Part shown: positions 35,161 through 43,426 of the stretch, in pieces
How the letters are laid out: each line of letters begins with the position of its first letter
Position numbering within the stretch: position 1 is the stretch's first letter
Assembly (NCBI GenBank): GCA_002483345.1
Contig: DLHS01000014.1
Span: forward strand, 62,001-126,000
Direction of reading: 5' to 3'
DNA from: Bacteroidetes bacterium UBA7662
Lineage (GTDB): Bacteria > Bacteroidota > Bacteroidia > UBA7662
DNA length: 64,000 nt
Notes under the pieces: generated by a model
Told to the model about the DNA's origin: nothing
The model's input: the letters and a program-made list of their open reading frames with translations, nothing else
Database searches by the model: none
Made by a program: the position numbers and the translations under genes

Positions 35161-36382
35161 AGGGTTTCATACTGGGTGAATGGTCTTTCAGGTCTTCCGG
35201 GGTGATGGCAGGTAATACACTTTCTGCGCGGTTGAGTAAAAACACCATAAAACTTCGCCACAAAAGCATGGCGGGAGGAATACGCTCTACGATCATCGAA
35301 AAAAGGCTCACAGGGTAGAACGGGATGTCGCCGGTGCCGTCCCGGTTGAGGTCGTAACCCTGGTATTTGTCCCAGTAGTTATGGTCGGTCGTATTCAGTA
35401 CCAGGCTGCCATTGGTGGCTATGTCGAAGGTGTTGCCGATAAAGTTATTCCGGTGGAAGCTGTTGCCGTCGCAACTGGCTTGTAGCTGGACCGCCCAGCC
35501 GTTGTTTTTGAATGTGTTTCGCTCAAATCGGGTGCGACTGGTGCCTTCCATATAAACACCGCTGGTATTGCCGGTGAACCGGTTGTTGAGTACTTCGCTG
35601 TCGCGGATGTCTTTCAGCAGTAGTCCGTAAGATGAAGCACCCCAGTTCTGGTCAAATGTATTGCCTTCCATATGTACCCTGGCTGTATACATTACGGCTA
35701 CCCCGGCGCCGTTGTTGCGAAAGGTATTATTACGGTAACTGTTGTCGTTTGAAAACATGAAGTGCAGACCGTAACGTTTGTTTTTATAGCTGTAATTGGA
35801 CTGAATGCTTGTTTTGGTCACAAACTCAAAATAAATGCCGTCGCGGTGACCTTCTATTCTATTCCGGTGGATCCGGGCGCTGTGGCATTTCCACAGATGG
35901 ATGCCATTACCCAGTTCATACTCCAGTAGTGAGCTGGCTTTCAGCTGATTGTGGTGGATATGCACAAAATTGCTTTTCGATACATGAATGCCAAAAAAAG
36001 TTTCAGAGAACTCATTGTGACTTACCTCCAGAAAATCTGCCCCCTGGGCCTTTAAACCTGCATAATCATCTATGTTAGAGCGGCCGGAGCGCTCGAAACG
36101 AAAACCGCTGACTTTTACCCTGGCCGCTTGGATGGTCAGAATTTCATATTTACCCTCCCCATCCAGCACCGGTTTGTTTTTACCCAGCAGTGTCATGGAT
36201 TTCTGAATAAGCAGATTGCCACTCCGGTGACGCCCGCCGATGACCACGACCGTATCGCCGTTCTTTGCCAGACCGATAGCGCCTGCCAGGCTCAGCCTGC
36301 TTGCCGGACTTACTTCCAGCACACGGGCGTATGTGCAGCCGGGAAAAATGATTAAAAGAAAGAGCAGCGTCCGGAAATACAT
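35147..36382 (-). CDS. nosD: NosD, periplasmic copper/sulfur-processing beta-helix protein
   Basis: 411 aa. A short signal peptide (TLLFLLIIFPGCTYARV) precedes a right-handed parallel beta-helix built of PbH1-like repeats rich in Asn and His: HNQLKASSLLEYELGNGIHL, NRIEGHRDGIYFEFV, NNTFRNNGAGVAVMY, NRFTGNTSGVYMEG. The C-terminal segment DHNYWDKYQGYDLNRDGTGD with PFYPVSLFS is typical of NosD. A hydrophobic stretch (PAMLLWRSFMVFLLN) near the end may contact NosY. Required for NosZ CuZ assembly in characterised organisms. Confidence 0.93.
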   Translation of the reverse strand: MYFRTLLFLLIIFPGCTYARVLEVSPASRLSLAGAIGLAKNGDTVVVIGGRHRSGNLLIQKSMTLLGKNKPVLDGEGKYEILTIQAARVKVSGFRFERSGRSNIDDYAGLKAQGADFLEVSHNEFSETFFGIHVSKSNFVHIHHNQLKASSLLEYELGNGIHLWKCHSARIHRNRIEGHRDGIYFEFVTKTSIQSNYSYKNKRYGLHFMFSNDNSYRNNTFRNNGAGVAVMYTARVHMEGNTFDQNWGASSYGLLLKDIRDSEVLNNRFTGNTSGVYMEGTSRTRFERNTFKNNGWAVQLQASCDGNSFHRNNFIGNTFDIATNGSLVLNTTDHNYWDKYQGYDLNRDGTGDIPFYPVSLFSMIVERIPPAMLLWRSFMVFLLNRAESVLPAITPEDLKDHSPSMKPYDLR

Positions 36383-36383
36383 A

Positions 36384-36824
36384 TCAGTCGAACAGTGCAG
36401 CTGTGGCTGCCCAGTTGTGTTGACCGGCAGTCCATTTTTTCTTCATCTTCGAACAGTCTCCTGCATCGCCGAATGCTGCTACCTGACCGGCCATCGGACT
36501 TTTGATGGCCGGAGATTGAAGAAAGCAGGCTGCATCCGCATCAATCAGCGTACCGGGTTTGTTGTAGGCTATCACAAGCTGCGCAGAGAGCGCATCGTCG
36601 CTGATGTTATGCCTTGTTTTATATTTCCAGAGACAGCTGATATCATCGAATTTATAAGCCTTGCCCTTGCGGGTAACCAGCTCTGCGCCAAAATGCCGGT
36701 CACTGATAATCATGCGGCAGTTGTCGCAGGCATCTTCTCCAAAACGGATAGGCTCCGGTCCGCCGCCACAACCGGCGAAGGCTGACAGGACAAGTAACAA
36801 AACAGCAGAGAGCGCTAATTTCAT
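36384..36824 (-). CDS. nosL: NosL, copper-binding lipoprotein
   Basis: 146 aa. Lipobox FAGC at the signal peptide end, then the Cu(I) site CDNCRM (C-x2-C-x-M) and FDDISCLWKY, which are the NosL signatures. It delivers copper to NosZ. Its start overlaps the end of the upstream membrane-protein gene by 4 bases and nosD follows after 1 base. Confidence 0.94.
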   Translation of the reverse strand: MKLALSAVLLLVLSAFAGCGGGPEPIRFGEDACDNCRMIISDRHFGAELVTRKGKAYKFDDISCLWKYKTRHNISDDALSAQLVIAYNKPGTLIDADAACFLQSPAIKSPMAGQVAAFGDAGDCSKMKKKWTAGQHNWAATAALFD

Positions 36825-37408
36825 GATAAGCGTGTTTTTTTATTCATTTTGATATCTAACCAAAGGGCAATGATGACCAATACCCCGGAAAAACCCAGCG
36901 CGATACCACCCCAGTCCGGTGCGGAATAGGCCACAAAATTGAGGAGTTCTTTTGAGCCGATCAGCGGGGGCTGGTAACTCATGCCAGGCACTTTGATGGC
37001 AGCAGCAGGGTCGAGGTTATGGCCATAATCGTAACCCCACAGGTAAAAATCTGCCAATCCTGCAGCACCGGCCACCAGCAGTATAATCAGGAAAGCCAGC
37101 ACGAAAGATCGTTTGGCCAAAAAGGCTGTCAGCAGCCCGAAGGCAATCATCCCTGCCAATATGTAAGGCATATAGGTGAACTCAGGAAACATTTCCACCT
37201 CTATGTGTTTCATGCCGATGTAGTGATTCAGGCCGTTGATAATGTCAACATCGCCGGTAATCTTGTTCAGCCATATTTTCATGTGGAGCCACTCCGGATA
37301 CTGAGGTGCCCACATTTCTATCTTCCAGAAAGGGACGAAAAAAGCGATGACCATGAGCAACGATGCCGTAAGGACCAGCAGGCGCGCGTAAGGATGTATT
37401 GTCTTCAT
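36821..37408 (-). CDS. Membrane protein of the clade II nos operon
   Basis: 195 aa with four predicted helices: LLVLTASLLMVIAFFVPFW, YILAGMIAFGLLTAFLA, VLAFLIILLVAGAAGLADF and GIALGFSGVLVIIALWLDIK. A large periplasmic loop holds DIINGLNHYIGMKHIEVEMF with His and Met residues, so metal binding is possible. A protein of this kind lies between nosZ and nosL in many Bacteroidota clusters; its role is not established. No FMN-binding or Fe-S motif of NosR is present. Confidence 0.75.
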   Translation of the reverse strand: MKTIHPYARLLVLTASLLMVIAFFVPFWKIEMWAPQYPEWLHMKIWLNKITGDVDIINGLNHYIGMKHIEVEMFPEFTYMPYILAGMIAFGLLTAFLAKRSFVLAFLIILLVAGAAGLADFYLWGYDYGHNLDPAAAIKVPGMSYQPPLIGSKELLNFVAYSAPDWGGIALGFSGVLVIIALWLDIKMNKKTRLS

Positions 37409-37455
37409 GGATAAAAAATGAGAGGAGCTGTGCCCGGCACAGCTCCTCAGGTGAA

Positions 37456-39420
37456 TCAGTTACCGAGTGAATACTTCAGTGATACATTGCTGCCCGCCGG
37501 CGAAACCCGTATGTAACCCTGCATCTCCTGGTGGAGGGCTGAGCAGAAGTCGGTACAATAGAATGGGAATACACCCACACGTTCCGGCACCCATTTCAAG
37601 GTTTGGGTGACCCCCGGCATGATCAGTAGTTCTGCTGTTTTGGCACCTTTTACGGCAAAACCATGGGGTACGTCCCAGTCCTGTTCCAGATTGGTGACAT
37701 GGAAATATACTTCATCCCCAATTTTAATACCTTCGATGTTATCCGGGCCAAAGTGAGAGCGGATAGATGTCATGTAAACATGTACTTCTTTTCCTTTTCG
37801 CTCAATTTTGGTTTCTTCCTCGCTTTTGACGGCATACGGGTGGGTGTTGTCTTCCAGCCTGTAAAATTTCACCTGTTTTTTCATGATTAGCGCTGCCGGT
37901 AATGCTTCTCCATAATGGGGTTCACCAATCGTAGGGAAATCAAGGAGCAGTTTCATTTTTTCTCCGGAAATGTCGTACAACTGAGCAGAGTGGCAGAGTT
38001 CAGGGCCGGTTGGCAGATAGCGGTCTTTGGTGATTTTGTTGTAGGCCACCAGGTATTTACCGTGCGGTTTGGCGGTCGGGCCACCAGGAATCATGAGGTG
38101 ACCAACGGAGTAATAGGTTGGCACACGGTCAATTACTTCCAGTCGTTCGATGTTCCATTTAACAACCTCTGAGGATACAAACATCGACGTATAAGCATTG
38201 CCTTTACCATCAAATTCGGTATGCAATGGCCCAAGACCTGGTTTTTCAACAATACCATGCAGGGCTGATTCATACTTTATCACTGGCATACCGTCGAACT
38301 TCCCTTCAAAGTCCTTGTTTTCAATCGCCTTCATCAGTTTCGTGAAAGAGAATACAGGGATCTGCGCAGCCAGTTTACCACTGCCGATGATATATTCACC
38401 GGTAGGATCCACGTCGGTACCGTGCGGTGATTTGGGGCAGGGGATAAAGTAAGCGATATCAGGAAAATCTTTGATGTTGAGCTGGATGACTTCTTCCCGT
38501 ATGGTTGATTTGGCTATTTGGGTGCCATGTTCCAGTTTGTTATGGGCATATCTCGCCTTTACTTTGATACCTTTTCCGGCTTTGATATACTCCTCCGCTT
38601 TTTTCCAGTTCACAGCCAGGATGAAGTCTTTATCCTTTTGTGAGGCGTTTACTTCCAGCAGGGTGTGGGCAAGTTCGGTATTGTAGGTAGAGAAGAAAAA
38701 CCAGCCATGCGATTTGCCTTTACCGGCACGGGCCAGGTCAAAGTTTACACCTGGTGTCACCAGCTGGAAGGCGATGGAAAGTGCACCGTCTTCGGGAGCG
38801 ATACGGACAAAGCTGATGGTGCCCTTGAAGTTCTCCTTATAAGTGTCGATAGGTACATCCCGCTGCTTATCGTCACCAATAGGCACCGAAAAACGCGAAC
38901 TGGCTACGAGATATTCCGTATTCTCGGTGATGAAAGGAGAGGAGTGGTTACCCCCGCTGTTTGGAATTTCAAGGATTTCGGCCGTTTCAAAGGTGGTCAG
39001 GTCGATACGGGCTACCCGGGGGGTATTATTGGCATTGCCAAAAGCCCAGCGGCCATCGTGCTCGCCTTTGGTGGTTGAAAGTGCTATGTGGTGCAAATCA
39101 TCCCAGGGTACAAAACCATTCGATGTATTCAGCATAGGTTTTGATTCTTCACTGTAGCCGTATCCGTTTTCAGGGTGGACAGAAAATACAGGGATAATCT
39201 TAAACACCCGGCCCGAAGGCAGGCCAACAACACTCATCTGTCCGTTAAATCCCCCGGAAAGGATGTTGTAGAATTCATCGTATTTGCCGGGAGCGACATA
39301 TACTTTGGAAGCAGCATCTCCGGTTTCAACCGAACCGGGAGTTTTAGGTTTACAACCACCCAGAAACAGGGTGCCGAGTGTAACTGCGGCTATGGTTGTC
39401 AGCATTAATTTTTTGGTCAT
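37456..39420 (-). CDS. nosZ: Nitrous oxide reductase NosZ, Sec-dependent (clade II)
   Basis: 654 aa multicopper enzyme reducing N2O to N2 in the periplasm. The N-terminus is a Sec/lipoprotein-type signal (MLTTIAAVTLGTLFLGGC) and not a twin-arginine one, which places it in clade II. The CuZ propeller has HHIALSTTKGEHDGRWAFGN and PHGTDVDPTGEYIIGSGK. The C-terminal cupredoxin keeps the full CuA site: H in VPHGFAVKG, then C622, C626, H630 and M633 in CTDFCSALHQEM. No missing ligand seen. Start chosen at the lysines of the signal peptide. Confidence 0.97.
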   Translation of the reverse strand: MTKKLMLTTIAAVTLGTLFLGGCKPKTPGSVETGDAASKVYVAPGKYDEFYNILSGGFNGQMSVVGLPSGRVFKIIPVFSVHPENGYGYSEESKPMLNTSNGFVPWDDLHHIALSTTKGEHDGRWAFGNANNTPRVARIDLTTFETAEILEIPNSGGNHSSPFITENTEYLVASSRFSVPIGDDKQRDVPIDTYKENFKGTISFVRIAPEDGALSIAFQLVTPGVNFDLARAGKGKSHGWFFFSTYNTELAHTLLEVNASQKDKDFILAVNWKKAEEYIKAGKGIKVKARYAHNKLEHGTQIAKSTIREEVIQLNIKDFPDIAYFIPCPKSPHGTDVDPTGEYIIGSGKLAAQIPVFSFTKLMKAIENKDFEGKFDGMPVIKYESALHGIVEKPGLGPLHTEFDGKGNAYTSMFVSSEVVKWNIERLEVIDRVPTYYSVGHLMIPGGPTAKPHGKYLVAYNKITKDRYLPTGPELCHSAQLYDISGEKMKLLLDFPTIGEPHYGEALPAALIMKKQVKFYRLEDNTHPYAVKSEEETKIERKGKEVHVYMTSIRSHFGPDNIEGIKIGDEVYFHVTNLEQDWDVPHGFAVKGAKTAELLIMPGVTQTLKWVPERVGVFPFYCTDFCSALHQEMQGYIRVSPAGSNVSLKYSLGN

Positions 39421-39437
39421 GTCGATATGAATTTGAC

Positions 39438-39989
39438 TTATTTGGGAAGTAATACCTGGTCTATGATGTATACAATGCCATTCGAAGCTTCAACAGAGCC
39501 AAGAACCCTGGCGCCGTTGATGGTGATTTCATCGCCTGATTTAGCCAGGGTGACATTGCCACCGCTAACCTGATTCAGGCTCATGCCGTCTTTGATCATG
39601 TTGGGACGGATAACACCGACATAAACGTGATACTGTAAAATGTCAGCAAGGGCAGTTTTTTGATCGGGTTTGAGCAGATTTTCCACTGTTCCGGCCGGTA
39701 ATTTGTCGAAGGCTTCATTCACCGGTGCAAAAACGGTGAACGGACCTACATTGCTGAGCACATCTACCAGCTCGGCTGCCTTCACTGCCGTCACCAGCGT
39801 AGTGTGATCGGCCGAGCCTACGGCAATCTGTACCACATTGGGTTTGGAATCTTCATCCTGAACCGCAGATTGGCCCGCTGTCAGGTTTTCATCTCCGGAG
39901 GAACCTTTTTCTTCAGCAGGCGCCTCGCAACCATACCATATCCCCGCGGAGAGAATCAGTATGCCGATGCTTTTGAATAGTTTTTTCAT
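39438..39989 (-). CDS. Fasciclin-domain lipoprotein
   Basis: 183 aa. Lipobox WYGC near residue 20, an acidic linker, then one complete FAS1 domain: TTLVTAVKAAELVDVLSNVG, PFTVFAPVNEAFDKLP, LADILQYHVYVG and NGIVYIIDQVLLPK. FAS1 lipoproteins are common immediately upstream of Bacteroidota nosZ; the reason is unknown, perhaps surface or envelope organisation of the N2O reductase chain. Lies 17 bases before nosZ in transcription order. Confidence 0.9.
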   Translation of the reverse strand: MKKLFKSIGILILSAGIWYGCEAPAEEKGSSGDENLTAGQSAVQDEDSKPNVVQIAVGSADHTTLVTAVKAAELVDVLSNVGPFTVFAPVNEAFDKLPAGTVENLLKPDQKTALADILQYHVYVGVIRPNMIKDGMSLNQVSGGNVTLAKSGDEITINGARVLGSVEASNGIVYIIDQVLLPK

Positions 39990-40002
39990 AGGGTTTATAG
40001 AC

Positions 40003-40470
40003 TCATTTGGTGAGGTCGTTGCTTCTCATGAAGGCTACAATGGCCTTGGCTTCATCTTCCGAGACATTCTGGTTGGGCATACGCACCAAACAGATTTCGA
40101 GTTGCGACTGCAACACCGGATCCTTGTCAATCATGGGGTCAGGGTTGGTGATGAAGTTCATTAGCCAGGCACCTGTATGACGGTCAGTTACTCCCTTCCA
40201 GCCGGGACCTACAAGTCTTTCGTCTGTCATTTTGTGGCACGATCTGCATTTTGAACCGGCGATTTTATCACCGTTGGCTATCAGCTCCGGGTCAGGTGTT
40301 TCCGGGAAGACATAATCATCGTATGGGCCGATACCCCGGTTCGGGTCATATTCGGCTGTGGCAGGCACCTCTTGAGAGGCTGCTTCCTGTTGGCTGTCGG
40401 AGGAACCGCTGCCACCGCAGGCAACAAGTAACGCAAAAAGAGGGGCGATCAGGAGGAATGATTTTTTCAT
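40003..40470 (-). CDS. Lipoprotein c-type cytochrome, first gene of the nosZ unit
   Basis: 155 aa. Lipobox LLVAC, low-complexity Ser/Gln/Glu linker, then a class I cytochrome c domain: AGSKCRSCHKMTDERLVGPG with the CxxCH heme site, and VRMPNQNVSEDEAKAIVAFM providing the axial Met. It is a likely electron donor to NosZ. A Crp/Fnr-type palindrome and a -7-like box sit just upstream of this gene, so it probably leads the transcript that includes fasciclin, nosZ and nosLDFY. Confidence 0.92.
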   Translation of the reverse strand: MKKSFLLIAPLFALLVACGGSGSSDSQQEAASQEVPATAEYDPNRGIGPYDDYVFPETPDPELIANGDKIAGSKCRSCHKMTDERLVGPGWKGVTDRHTGAWLMNFITNPDPMIDKDPVLQSQLEICLVRMPNQNVSEDEAKAIVAFMRSNDLTK

Positions 40471-40490
40471 GTACAGTCATTTAATGGATA

Positions 40491-40498
40491 CAAATATC
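40491..40498 (-). promoter_or_regulatory. Candidate -7 box of the cytochrome c-nosZ operon
   Basis: On the minus strand this reads GATATTTG, one base off the Bacteroidota TAnnTTTG consensus. The implied start point near 40487 gives a short leader of about 17 bases before the ATG at 40470 and puts the Crp/Fnr palindrome centre near -41. Confidence 0.4.
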
Positions 40499-40517
40499 TG
40501 TTTATCCTTAAATCGGT

Positions 40518-40537
40518 TTTATGATTCAAATCATAAA
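40518..40537. promoter_or_regulatory. Crp/Fnr-type operator upstream of the cytochrome c-nosZ operon
   Basis: Perfect palindrome TTTATGATT-CA-AATCATAAA with 9-base arms, containing TGAT-N4-ATCA, the FNR/DNR-type core. The centre is about 41 bases upstream of the inferred start point, the usual class II activator position. The likely ligand is the Crp/Fnr protein encoded at 31469-32104. Confidence 0.75.
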
Positions 40538-40675
40538 CCGGAAAATATCCGTATGTAATTCATAATCAATTATTTAACGGTATATTCTGCTGAGAAGCTG
40601 AATATGCGTGTCACCGTATACCAACTGCTGGCCCTTTAGGTATCCGTAAAAGAGGGAATAATTGACCCGGTTATA

Positions 40676-41977
40676 TTATTTGCCGACCACCACAGACGTA
40701 TCCATACGGTGGCTGTTTTTAAGCTTACGAAAGAGCCTGATACAAAAAACCAATAACAGCAAAGCGGCGATAATACCGAAGCTAAACGCGAGCACCAGCC
40801 AGGGTTGATGTTGCGTTTTCAGAGTTTGAAAAGCTATATGATCCCGTAACAGTCCGGTTCGGAGCCCTATGAAAAGGAGCGACCCGAGGAAGAGGCCGGT
40901 GAACCACTGAAATCCGTTGATAAGCCTGAAGTCAGCAGATGAAAAAAAATGTCCCGGAACATGATAGCTGATAGCCGCCAGCAAGATCAGGGTATTGATT
41001 CCTATGGTTGTTCCCATAGCATGAGCCACCGTCACATGGGTGCCGTGCGTGTAGTAATTTAAGGCAGGCACAGATATTAAAATGGCGGGCAGCAGATTGA
41101 CCACCACCCAGACATCCGCATACTGCAAAAGACGGTCTGTAAGGCCAATCGCACGGGGCCTTCGGTAGTCGTATAGCAATTTAGCCAGCAATAGGATTTC
41201 AGTCATGCTGACATAATACCCCAGTTGCAGCAACCAGCCGGCAACCGGTGCTGAATAGATGTGGTGCGACCAGTTAAACATCAGATTGGTCAAACTGAGC
41301 AGGTAAATGGCTGTTTCGGTTTTGGTAGCAGGTACTGCATCGCTGGTTTGGTTCAGTCGCCTCCCCAACCAGATGGCTGTGCCGTAAACCAGCATATTCC
41401 AGGAGCCGACCAATGAACCGTAAGATTTCCACTGCAGGCTGAGTTCGCGAACCGGCTGCTGCTGAACGGCTGGAAGATGCCAGAAAAGTGATTCCAGGAA
41501 AGTAAAGGCGAAAAAAACCACACCGGTGAGCCACATCCAGCGGTAGATGGGCATGGTTTTTTTCCAGGGGATTCCGGCAAGCGTTTCCCGTCCGAAAAGA
41601 AACCAGACCAGTAAAATACCGGTGATAAAAACCGGAGGGAATTCCCAGTATTCCCTGCCCCCGAAATAACCCAGTACATAGGAAAGCAGGATAGCCAACC
41701 CGAGGATAAGATACAGCCAGAGGAGCCTGTTATGGTTTTTCTGTTCGTTTTCCGGCCTGTTTTCGGCCAATGCAAGCCGGATAATGCCAATGGCTGCAGC
41801 AAAAATCCACCCCAGCGCACTGCTCACATGCAGGGGTCGGAGTTTGCGAAACGAGAGATAGGCATCCATCCGGGCATCTCCCATATAACGGATGGAGGCC
41901 AGTATGCCCAGGAAAAGGGTGAGACTTAGCGCGGCCACGGCCAGAAGCAACCACAAACGATTGTTATTCTTTTTCAT
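40676..41977 (-). CDS. norB: Divergent NorB-like nitric oxide reductase / heme-copper oxidase subunit
   Basis: 433 aa with about 12 helices. Alignment by eye with cNOR NorB: H50 (RKLRPLHVSSALGW), the adjacent pair H238-H239 (NWSHHIYSAP), and NYYTHGTHVTVAHAMG with H319. Two departures: there is no histidine at all from residue 168 to 237, where NorB supplies the third FeB ligand in an HxxxE motif, and the second His of HxH is Met321. It overlaps norC by 14 bases, so it is the catalytic partner of that cytochrome. It may be a non-canonical NO reductase rather than classic cNOR. Confidence 0.75.
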   Translation of the reverse strand: MKKNNNRLWLLLAVAALSLTLFLGILASIRYMGDARMDAYLSFRKLRPLHVSSALGWIFAAAIGIIRLALAENRPENEQKNHNRLLWLYLILGLAILLSYVLGYFGGREYWEFPPVFITGILLVWFLFGRETLAGIPWKKTMPIYRWMWLTGVVFFAFTFLESLFWHLPAVQQQPVRELSLQWKSYGSLVGSWNMLVYGTAIWLGRRLNQTSDAVPATKTETAIYLLSLTNLMFNWSHHIYSAPVAGWLLQLGYYVSMTEILLLAKLLYDYRRPRAIGLTDRLLQYADVWVVVNLLPAILISVPALNYYTHGTHVTVAHAMGTTIGINTLILLAAISYHVPGHFFSSADFRLINGFQWFTGLFLGSLLFIGLRTGLLRDHIAFQTLKTQHQPWLVLAFSFGIIAALLLLVFCIRLFRKLKNSHRMDTSVVVGK

Positions 41978-42368
41978 CCGACCTTAGATTGCGTCTTGCG
42001 GCATTGTCTGCCATCCCGACTTCCTTTAAATAAACAGCCAGTTGTTGTGCTTCTGATTCACTTACCCCCAAAGCTGGCATACCCTGAGAGCCATTCAGTA
42101 TAAAGGCCAACACATAACCTTCCGACTTTCCGTGCTGGTCGAAAATGTTGGTGAGTTCAGGACCTAAATACCCACCCAGCTTAAACAGCTGATGGCAACT
42201 CTGACAGTTGTACTTCGCCCATACTTCCCGGCCTTTTAAACCCGTGTCACTGAGTGAAACACCCGGTATATGGCTGTTGTCGGAGGTGACAAAATAGAGC
42301 TGCGCACAATAGACAAGGTAAACTGCCAGAAGCAGACCGGTCAGCGATTTATAGTTCAGATAGCTCAT
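41964..42368 (-). CDS. norC: NorC-like membrane-anchored cytochrome c
   Basis: 134 aa. One N-terminal helix (LTGLLLAVYLVYCAQLYFV), then GREVWAKYNCQSCHQLFKLG with CxxCH and GGYLGPELTNIFDQHG, closely following the NorC pattern; axial Met probably in GSQGMPALG. It passes electrons to the NorB-like subunit. Overlaps both the di-heme gene (4 bases) and norB (14 bases). Confidence 0.88.
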   Translation of the reverse strand: MSYLNYKSLTGLLLAVYLVYCAQLYFVTSDNSHIPGVSLSDTGLKGREVWAKYNCQSCHQLFKLGGYLGPELTNIFDQHGKSEGYVLAFILNGSQGMPALGVSESEAQQLAVYLKEVGMADNAARRNLRSDEKE

Positions 42369-43426
42369 GGCAGTGGGTTTTGGAGGTAACTGCTGTCGGT
42401 TAACGTATGGAGAAACGCGACCAGATCAGCCTTTTCCAGGGGAGTAAGCTGTAAACCCGGAACACTGTGTTGTTTGTAAAAAAGCGGATCAAGATTGGGA
42501 GAGGTCTGAACCCCACTGCTGTAAAATTCTACTACTGCTTCCATATCCGGAAACCTGCCATCATGCATATAAGGAGCGGTGAGCGCAATATTCCGCAGAC
42601 TTGGGGTGGCGAATTTACCCCGATCATGGTTTGTCCCGGTGAATAGCCCCCTGCCTTCATGCCTTCCCGAAGGTGTCTTTTCCAGGCCGATGTCGTGAAA
42701 GTCATGGTCGGTGAAAAACGGAGGGGTGTGGCAATGGAAACACTCGCCCCGTTCAGAAAAGAAGAGGAAATATCCCCGCAATGCAGCTGCTGAAAGATCT
42801 GTCTGACCCAGCCGGAAGCGGTCGAAGGAGCTGTTGGCCGAGACCAGCGACCTCAGGAATTGCGCCAGCGCTTTGGTGATCAGATCGGGTAGGGTGTCGG
42901 GGTAGTTGGCTATGCTGACCCCGAAGGATTCGTAAAAACGCCGGGGATAGGATGCATGCCGGATCAACCTGGTTTTCATGGCTGTCATATCCGTATTGAA
43001 GAAGTCGGGGCCAAAATCGGCATGCGGGACATCTTCCAGCAACGCTTCATTGCCGGTCCAGTTATAGGCATGTTTCCACCCCAGGTTCTGATGCGGCATA
43101 ATCTCATAAAATCTGCCGGTATCCAACCCTACTACCAGCCGGTCAGCTGTAAACGCCCGCTGCTGCCAATGGCAGGACGAACAGGATCGTCCGTTTTCAG
43201 AAAGGATGTTGTCATAATACAGTGAGCGCCCCAGCCTAACACCTTCGGCCGTCATCAGGTTATGGGCTGGCTGCCACATGACGGGAAAAAAAGGTGGCCG
43301 GGGGGAGGCCAGCACGGTGGGATTAAATACCCAGTCATCTTCCTTGATCACCACCTCTTCGTGCCGGCACCCCAGCGAGGTTCCGATCAGGAAAAGGGCT
43401 GTCAGGTATTTAATGGTTGAATACAT
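42365..43426 (-). CDS. Di-heme MauG/MbnH-type cytochrome c peroxidase-like lipoprotein
   Basis: 353 aa. Signal peptide ending in a TSLGC lipobox. Two c-heme sites, GRSCSSCHWQQRAF and GECFHCHTPPFF, plus TPSLRNIALTAPYMHDGRF, the family block around the second heme. These are features of the bacterial CcpA/MauG family. Adjacent, overlapping MbnP suggests it is MbnH-like, that is, it oxidises a tryptophan of MbnP to kynurenine rather than acting on peroxide alone. That specialised role is inferred from the pairing. Confidence 0.88.
   Translation of the reverse strand: MYSTIKYLTALFLIGTSLGCRHEEVVIKEDDWVFNPTVLASPRPPFFPVMWQPAHNLMTAEGVRLGRSLYYDNILSENGRSCSSCHWQQRAFTADRLVVGLDTGRFYEIMPHQNLGWKHAYNWTGNEALLEDVPHADFGPDFFNTDMTAMKTRLIRHASYPRRFYESFGVSIANYPDTLPDLITKALAQFLRSLVSANSSFDRFRLGQTDLSAAALRGYFLFFSERGECFHCHTPPFFTDHDFHDIGLEKTPSGRHEGRGLFTGTNHDRGKFATPSLRNIALTAPYMHDGRFPDMEAVVEFYSSGVQTSPNLDPLFYKQHSVPGLQLTPLEKADLVAFLHTLTDSSYLQNPLP

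Noticed and set aside
36240..36785. A 181-codon plus-strand frame across nosD and nosL
   Set aside because: It is antisense to well-defined nosD and nosL and has no recognisable protein features.
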